A program made the translations under genes and the position numbers. Below are positions 7,956-12,030 of a stretch of DNA of 12,030 nucleotides, piece after piece; within the stretch, counting starts at the first letter, position 1, and every line of letters begins with the position of its first letter. The stretch is from Hamiltosporidium magnivora. Taxonomy: Eukaryota; Microsporidia; Dubosqiidae. Below the pieces are notes generated by a model that was given only the letters and a program-made list of their open reading frames with translations, was not told where the DNA came from and searched no databases. Location of the stretch: positions 1-12,030 of the forward strand of contig PITI01000468.1 in assembly GCA_004325065.1 (NCBI GenBank). Reading direction: 5' to 3'.

Positions 7956-8050
7956 TGAAACAAACTAATACAATCAACCAATAATCCTGATTAAATGATA
8001 GATTTTATTGTTTCCATATATGAAACAAGCTAATATAATCCACCAATAAT
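7956..8050. repeat. Pair of 30-bp direct repeats, 65 bp apart
   Basis: Copies at 7956-7985 and 8021-8050 begin TGAAACAA/TGAAACAAGC and end ACCAATAAT. They match at 27 of 30 positions (differences at unit positions 9, 16 and 21). Flanking sequence is not alike, so the duplication ends sharply. The content (AACAA, CCAATAAT) is more complex than the surrounding AT runs. It may be a binding-site pair or the remnant of a local duplication. Confidence 0.8.
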
Positions 8051-9102
8051 TTCAATAAAGAATGTACGTTCAAAATTCAATAGAGTTACAATTAAATGAC
8101 CAAATAAGAACTCTTTTACTAAAATAGTCAAATATACAATTACAATATAATTCTTGTACGTTTATTGAATTAATGCTATTTGCACTATTGGATACTATTT
8201 TTCTTCCCTTCACAGTAAACTTTAAATTTTTAAATTTAGCTAATTAGTCCAATATAATTTTATCGACTTAAATTCCTTAGAAAATATTTCATACTTTTAT
8301 CTAAATTGAATCAAATTATATAGCAATTAATCGTGAACTTCTAAAAATAGAAAACTTGAAATATAAAACATAGAAAATATATTCATCAGATCTTTTTACC
8401 AATAGTGTACAATAGAAATCATAATCATTTAAAAATTTCATATTTTCCATCTATTCACCAATTATAAACTATTAAAGTAATATTTTTCATTTAAAAATTT
8501 AAATATCTATATTCATTCAATTAATACAAATTCTAATTAAATATTTTTTATTTTCTAATTATCTTTGAAGATATTTAAAATATATGTAAAAAAAAACAAC
8601 CACCATACAGTTATCTTGTATTTTTACAAAATAGAAATTTAACTCAGCGTATCGATTATTCAATATAAAAATGGTTTTAATAATCAAATACGAAGAGAAA
8701 AACTAAATTGCTAGTTTACAATGACTTATAGTAAGGTTTAAAAAATTAAAGTTTATTCTTTTAGAAATCTTAAGGTAAGAAATTCATAGTTTGGAAAATA
8801 AATTTTATAAGCCAAAAGAAATATTCTACAACTTAATAATGAATTTCTCTTTATTATCGAAGCATATAATATCTATTTATATTCTAATGATATTTCATAT
8901 TTTAAATATTTTTATTTTTTTTTCTTTCCTTTAAAATATTTCTTTGTTCTAGGTTTGTATAACTTAATTTTTATTATAAAAAGATGCAATAAATAAAAAA
9001 CTGTGGATAAAAGTCATAAGTTTCTAATTCTAGGAAAGTATTTCAGATTTTTAATTGAATTTATTTTTAACTTAAAAATTTGATTTAAAAAAAATATTAC
9101 AA

Positions 9103-9106
9103 CACC
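9103..9106 (+). promoter_or_regulatory. CACC start-proximal motif
   Basis: CACC lies 10 bases before the ATG of the capping enzyme gene in otherwise A/T-only sequence. It fits the microsporidian C-rich start-proximal signal, though it is weaker (two adjacent C) and further away than those at 1261 and 11119. Confidence 0.4.
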
Positions 9107-9116
9107 TTTAATAATA

Positions 9117-10538
9117 ATGCTTTCATTAGAAGACGTAGGAAAAAAAGTGGATGAAAAAGAAAAATTTAAAATTTATAAAAAAATAATCGAAAAATTGAAT
9201 TATCCGTTTATAGAAACGTTATATGTAAAGTTTTTTGGATCGCATCCTGTTACACTTTCAAACGAAACAATAGAATTGCTAATTAATAGAGATTATTACG
9301 TATGTGAAAAGAGTGACGGTATTCGTGTATTATTGTACATTTATAACGATAATAAATTTGTTTATTCGTTTTTTTTTGACAGAAAAAATGATTTTTACTT
9401 GGTAAATATCAACAATAATATAAAAATTGGGACATATTTATTTGATGGAGAGTTGTATAACGATTTTGGTAAAAATTCAAGTGAAATCGTATTTTCTATT
9501 TTTGATTGTTTAATTTATGAAGGAAATGATTTTTCTTTTCAAAATTTACAAAAAAGATTAGAGCTTTGTCAAAATTTTATTAATTTGTATAAAAATGTAG
9601 ACGGTTTTAAGAAATATAAATTTAAAATTCAAGTCAAGCAGATGTTTAAAAGTTATGGATTTTATCAGGTTTATTCTGAAATCGATAACTTAGCACATAA
9701 AAACGATGGGTTGATATTTACACCTGTGTATGAACCATATGTGTTTGGAAGGTGCTATACACTTCTAAAATGGAAACCGCCCAGTTTAAATACGGTAGAT
9801 TTTTTGCTTAGAAAAAATAAAGAAGTAAAAAATTGTTATGAATTGCTATGTTTTGGCAAAAATAATGAAATGATTATTTTTGATCATTTTTTTGATTTTG
9901 AAATTGAGGAAGATAGAGGGAATGTTAAAGAATCTAATAAAATAAAAGAAAGCAATATTAATATGAAAAATGATTTATATAGAGGAGAAAAGGATGGTGA
10001 ACGTGATAAAAATCAAAATATAATACAAGAGGAAGAAAATAAAGGAGAGATGAAGAAGGACAAAGAAGATAGGCAAAGAGATGGAAATCAAAATATAATA
10101 CAAGAGGAAGAAAATAAAGGAGAGATGAAGAAAGACAAAGAAGATAGGCAAAGAGATGGAAATCAAAATATAATACAAGAAGATAAAGATAAAGGAAAAA
10201 TAAATCAGAATGATGAAGAGTTTGAAAGAAAGCGTATTAAAATTAGTCAAGACAGTAGAATTCAAGATAAAACCGAAGAAGTTTATGATGGTAAAATCGG
10301 TGAATTTGTATTTTTAAATAATTCTAAATCTATTGATTTGAATGATTTATCGATTAAAGATGGAGCATGGAGTCTTTTAAAAATAAGAAACGATAAAAAC
10401 ACGCCAAATTCTTTTAAAGTAATAATTAATATTATGTCATCAATTGAGGAAAATATATGTTTTGAAGAACTTACAAAACATTTTAAAAATATAAAGAATG
10501 GATGGAATTATAGAATATTAAATCACTTGAAACGATGA
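9117..10538 (+). CDS. CEG1: mRNA capping enzyme, guanylyltransferase subunit
   Basis: The enzyme transfers GMP from GTP, through a covalent enzyme-lysine intermediate, to the diphosphate 5' end of nascent RNA polymerase II transcripts in the nucleus. The 473-residue product shows the nucleotidyltransferase motifs in order: I EKSDGIR with catalytic Lys65; III FDGEL (109-113); IIIa FSIFDCL (126-132); IV KNDGLIF (195-201); V LLKWKPP (216-222); and VI, beginning at W418, with K422, R424, D426 and K427. There is no triphosphatase domain, as in fungi and known microsporidia, where that activity is a separate protein. Between motifs V and VI, in the OB-fold domain, residues about 262-395 form a charged Lys/Glu/Asp/Asn-rich insertion containing 25-residue tandem repeats. 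Its low complexity suggests a flexible surface loop. The start is the first ATG of the frame, preceded by CACC. The stop is TGA. An AATAAA lies 60 bases downstream. Confidence 0.95.
   Translation: MLSLEDVGKKVDEKEKFKIYKKIIEKLNYPFIETLYVKFFGSHPVTLSNETIELLINRDYYVCEKSDGIRVLLYIYNDNKFVYSFFFDRKNDFYLVNINNNIKIGTYLFDGELYNDFGKNSSEIVFSIFDCLIYEGNDFSFQNLQKRLELCQNFINLYKNVDGFKKYKFKIQVKQMFKSYGFYQVYSEIDNLAHKNDGLIFTPVYEPYVFGRCYTLLKWKPPSLNTVDFLLRKNKEVKNCYELLCFGKNNEMIIFDHFFDFEIEEDRGNVKESNKIKESNINMKNDLYRGEKDGERDKNQNIIQEEENKGEMKKDKEDRQRDGNQNIIQEEENKGEMKKDKEDRQRDGNQNIIQEDKDKGKINQNDEEFERKRIKISQDSRIQDKTEEVYDGKIGEFVFLNNSKSIDLNDLSIKDGAWSLLKIRNDKNTPNSFKVIINIMSSIEENICFEELTKHFKNIKNGWNYRILNHLKR
10011..10181 (+). repeat. 75-bp in-frame tandem repeat in the capping enzyme gene
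   Basis: Copies at 10011-10085 and 10086-10160 are identical except for one base (G at 10058, A at 10133). A partial third copy matches from 10161 for about 20 bases and then diverges. Each unit encodes 25 residues beginning [14 protein letters not shown]. Near identity in a fast-mutating AT-rich context points to recent duplication. The copy number may vary between strains. Confidence 0.95.
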
Positions 10539-10597
10539 ATTCTGTGCATTGAATTATTAGGTTTAGATTACTTTTGTATAAATATTTATTTCTATTA

Positions 10598-10603
10598 AAT
10601 AAA
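10598..10603 (+). promoter_or_regulatory. AATAAA polyadenylation-like signal for the capping enzyme gene
   Basis: AATAAA lies 60 bases downstream of the TGA stop on the coding strand. The position is plausible for a poly(A) signal, but the hexamer is frequent by chance in this composition. Confidence 0.35.
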
Positions 10604-11118
10604 TAATTATTGTATACAAAGACTTCTATTTTTAAGTTTAATATTTTCTCATTAAATTTATAAATTTAAAAATTATTTTTTTTATTTATGCATTTAATTA
10701 GTTATAAAGATATTGTATAATTCTGATTAGATAGAAGATTTGACAGAAAATTGAAATATTAAAAAAAAATTATGTTTTTGTAACAATACGTATAAAATAA
10801 AACAGTTTACTTTCAAATATATTAAGAAAAGCAAATTTTTATTTAATTTACTAAACTAAAGAAAATTTTATTCCATTCGAATTAATATGCAAAATTTCAA
10901 TAAAATATTTTAAAAGCTTTGTTAAGAAAAAAGAATTATTGGTGTGAAATTGCTTTCCTGGTATTGATATATTTATCGCATCATTTTATTTCATTAAATA
11001 AATCGAAAAGAAAATTATTGTATTTTGCTGTTTGTAAAATTTTGATTCTTTTAGTTTTCTTTTACATGAAAATAACAGTTAGATTTAAAAAACGATAAAA
11101 ATATTAAAAAAACCAGAG

Positions 11119-11123
11119 CACCC
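11119..11123 (+). promoter_or_regulatory. C-rich start signal (CACCC) just upstream of an ATG
   Basis: CACCC ends two bases before the ATG at 11126 and is the only C run in this AT-rich upstream region. It matches the CCC-like motif known upstream of microsporidian translation starts and supports this ATG as the start. Confidence 0.6.
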
Positions 11124-11125
11124 TA

Positions 11126-11845
11126 ATGTACTACGATTTGAATATTCAAGAATCATTTGATACATCCGACATACAAGAATTGAATCAAACAGAATACGAA
11201 GGTTTCTGTATTACAAGAACATGTGATTCAAAAACGTATGCAAACAAAGATAAAATAAAAAAATTTAAAAACTTGACCAAAAAAATCTACAGCAAAGTAG
11301 AAATAGATATTGAAACAGAAGATTACAGCACATTTCTATACACTAAAATACCATATTATGACGTAATATCACTCAAAATATCAAACAACACAATTCTCAA
11401 ATCGGCTGTTAAAGAATGGCACCCTGATATCATAACTTTTGATTTTACCAATCCTGATCTTAAATTACACAAAGGATATATCAAAGAAGGAATCCTTAAA
11501 AATATATTTTATGAAATTCCTATCAGAGATGCCCTTTACGACACCAAAACCAAAATAAATTGGTTAAAAAATACGAATCAACTTTTAAAAATTACAAAAG
11601 GTAAAAATACTTTATTCAGTAGTAATGCTACATGTTTTACTGAAATTAAAAGACCAATGGATATTGTTAAATTATTACAGTCATTAGGGATTTCAGAAGA
11701 TCAAGGACATAAAATAATACAAAATTCTGAAGAATGTTTAAAAACATGTGCTTTTAAAAGATATTGTTATAGAGGTATATCTAATTCATTAGAAGAAGGA
11801 CAATTAAAAAGAGATTTTATTATAAATCAATTCATTGATATTTGA
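11126..11845 (+). CDS. RPP1: RNase P/MRP protein subunit, Rpp30/Rpp1 family
   Basis: The 239-residue product is the Rpp30 (yeast Rpp1) subunit of RNase P and RNase MRP, nuclear ribonucleoproteins that mature tRNA 5' ends and cleave pre-rRNA. Family hallmarks seen here are: an N terminus beginning MYYDLNI, like the first strand of the TIM-barrel-like fold; HPDIITFDFT (99-108), equivalent to the conserved barrel strand; FYEIPIRDALYD (128-139), equivalent to the F-E-L-x-Y/I...D element; the segment around NTNQLLKITKGKN (149-161) followed by SS (165-166); and IKRPMDIVKLLQSLGIS (174-190), equivalent to the family's R-x-P-x-D-V...L-G-L-S motif, with Asn200 in the place of the conserved Asn that follows it. 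Length is close to the core of family members (human 268, yeast 293). Many other residues differ, as expected for fast-evolving microsporidia. CACCC precedes the ATG. No other RNase P subunit or the RNA is recognisable in the window. Confidence 0.85.
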   Translation: MYYDLNIQESFDTSDIQELNQTEYEGFCITRTCDSKTYANKDKIKKFKNLTKKIYSKVEIDIETEDYSTFLYTKIPYYDVISLKISNNTILKSAVKEWHPDIITFDFTNPDLKLHKGYIKEGILKNIFYEIPIRDALYDTKTKINWLKNTNQLLKITKGKNTLFSSNATCFTEIKRPMDIVKLLQSLGISEDQGHKIIQNSEECLKTCAFKRYCYRGISNSLEEGQLKRDFIINQFIDI

Positions 11846-11856
11846 AGAATATCTAA

Positions 11857-11904
11857 GGAATATTTATTTATTTAAGAATTAAACAATTATTTCTTAAATA
11901 TTCC
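11857..11904 (+). repeat. Inverted repeat downstream of the RNase P/MRP subunit gene
   Basis: ATTTAAGAA (11870-11878) and TTCTTAAAT (11891-11899) are exact reverse complements around a 12-base spacer. GGAAT (11857-11861) and ATTCC (11900-11904) form an outer pair with an 8-base bulge on the left side. An alternative pairing uses GGAATATTT with AAATATTCC. It lies 12 bases beyond the stop, so it would be in the 3' untranslated region. It may aid 3' end formation or be chance. The remaining 126 bases to the window end show only an AATAAA at 11981-11986. Confidence 0.55.
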
Positions 11905-12030
11905 AAGATAAAGATTACAATATATTTGAAATATTTTCTGTAAGTAATAACAGAAACACGATTCAGTTAACTTTTTATTTAATAAAATTCTGGGTTAACA
12001 AATTTTTCTCTTTTCTAAATAATTCTTTCC

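Larger units (their letters stand above)
7436..9116. other. Long divergent intergenic region
   Basis: This 1.68-kb region contains the 5' flanks of the ATPase (leftward) and capping-enzyme (rightward) genes. It has no ORF worth calling on either strand and is extremely AT-rich. It holds a hairpin (7828-7854) and a diverged direct repeat (7956-8050). On the minus strand GGAGGTC lies 33-39 bases before the ATPase ATG; its meaning is unknown. The length is unusual for microsporidia with compact genomes. No tRNA or transposon remnant was recognised. Confidence 0.6.
10539..11125. other. Intergenic region between capping enzyme and RNase P/MRP subunit genes
   Basis: This 587-bp gap separates two co-directional genes. 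It carries an AATAAA at 10598-10603 that suits the end of the capping-enzyme transcript. The rest is AT-rich with short self-complementary AAATTTATAAATTT stretches near 10655-10670. No RNA gene or ORF is seen. The distance argues against a shared transcript. Confidence 0.55.

Noticed and set aside
9975..10265. 96-codon minus-strand frame rich in Phe, Leu and Ile, resembling membrane segments
   Set aside because: It is the antisense of the Lys/Glu-rich repeats of the capping enzyme; the hydrophobic look is an artefact of complementing A-rich codons.
1..12030. CRISPR array, insertion sequence, prophage or bacterial operon
   Set aside because: The tandem repeats are in-frame coding or short AT repeats without spacers; no transposase, integrase or phage gene is present, and the gene content is eukaryotic.

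Overview
This window looks like nuclear DNA of a microsporidian, an obligate intracellular parasite related to fungi. It is very AT-rich. The five genes I support are single uninterrupted ORFs that use the standard code, and there are no bacterial-style operons. Three recognisable products are eukaryotic: an mRNA guanylyltransferase separate from any triphosphatase, the Rpp30/Rpp1 subunit of RNase P/MRP, and a Na,K-ATPase-type (IIC) P-type ATPase. Several starts have a C-rich motif (CCC or ACC) a few bases upstream of the ATG, as described for microsporidian genes. I cannot name the species. Only about 60% of the window is coding and intergenic gaps reach 1.7 kb, so this is not one of the most compact genomes such as Encephalitozoon. 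A gene-sparse lineage (the Nosema/Vairimorpha group or similar) is a guess.

Layout: 1-1268 has no gene, but holds a noncoding block at about 420-780 that is clearly richer in GC than its surroundings, and an 11-bp tandem repeat at 1021-1053. A plus-strand gene at 1269-1928 encodes a small, disordered, Trp-rich protein with an eight-residue W-N-T-N-Q type repeat. It converges with an unrecognised 305-residue minus-strand gene (2414-3331). After a 654-bp gap with a perfect 20-bp palindrome comes the large minus-strand P-type ATPase (3986-7435). A 1.68-kb divergent intergenic region (7436-9116) carries a diverged 30-bp direct repeat and an 11-bp-stem hairpin. The capping enzyme (9117-10538) and the RNase P/MRP subunit (11126-11845) follow on the plus strand.

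The two right-hand genes both act in RNA maturation (5' cap addition; tRNA and rRNA precursor cleavage). They are separated by 587 bp and each has its own start signal, so I do not infer co-transcription. The ATPase is a membrane cation pump and is unrelated in function to its neighbours.

The most interesting points are these. (1) The Trp-repeat protein resembles in layout the GW/WG 'Argonaute hook' proteins. (2) The ATPase keeps all catalytic motifs but has replaced most of the acidic cation-binding residues of the Na,K-ATPase family. (3) A nearly exact 75-bp tandem duplication lies inside the C-terminal domain of the capping enzyme. (4) The GC-elevated noncoding block could be a structured RNA or a decayed repeat.
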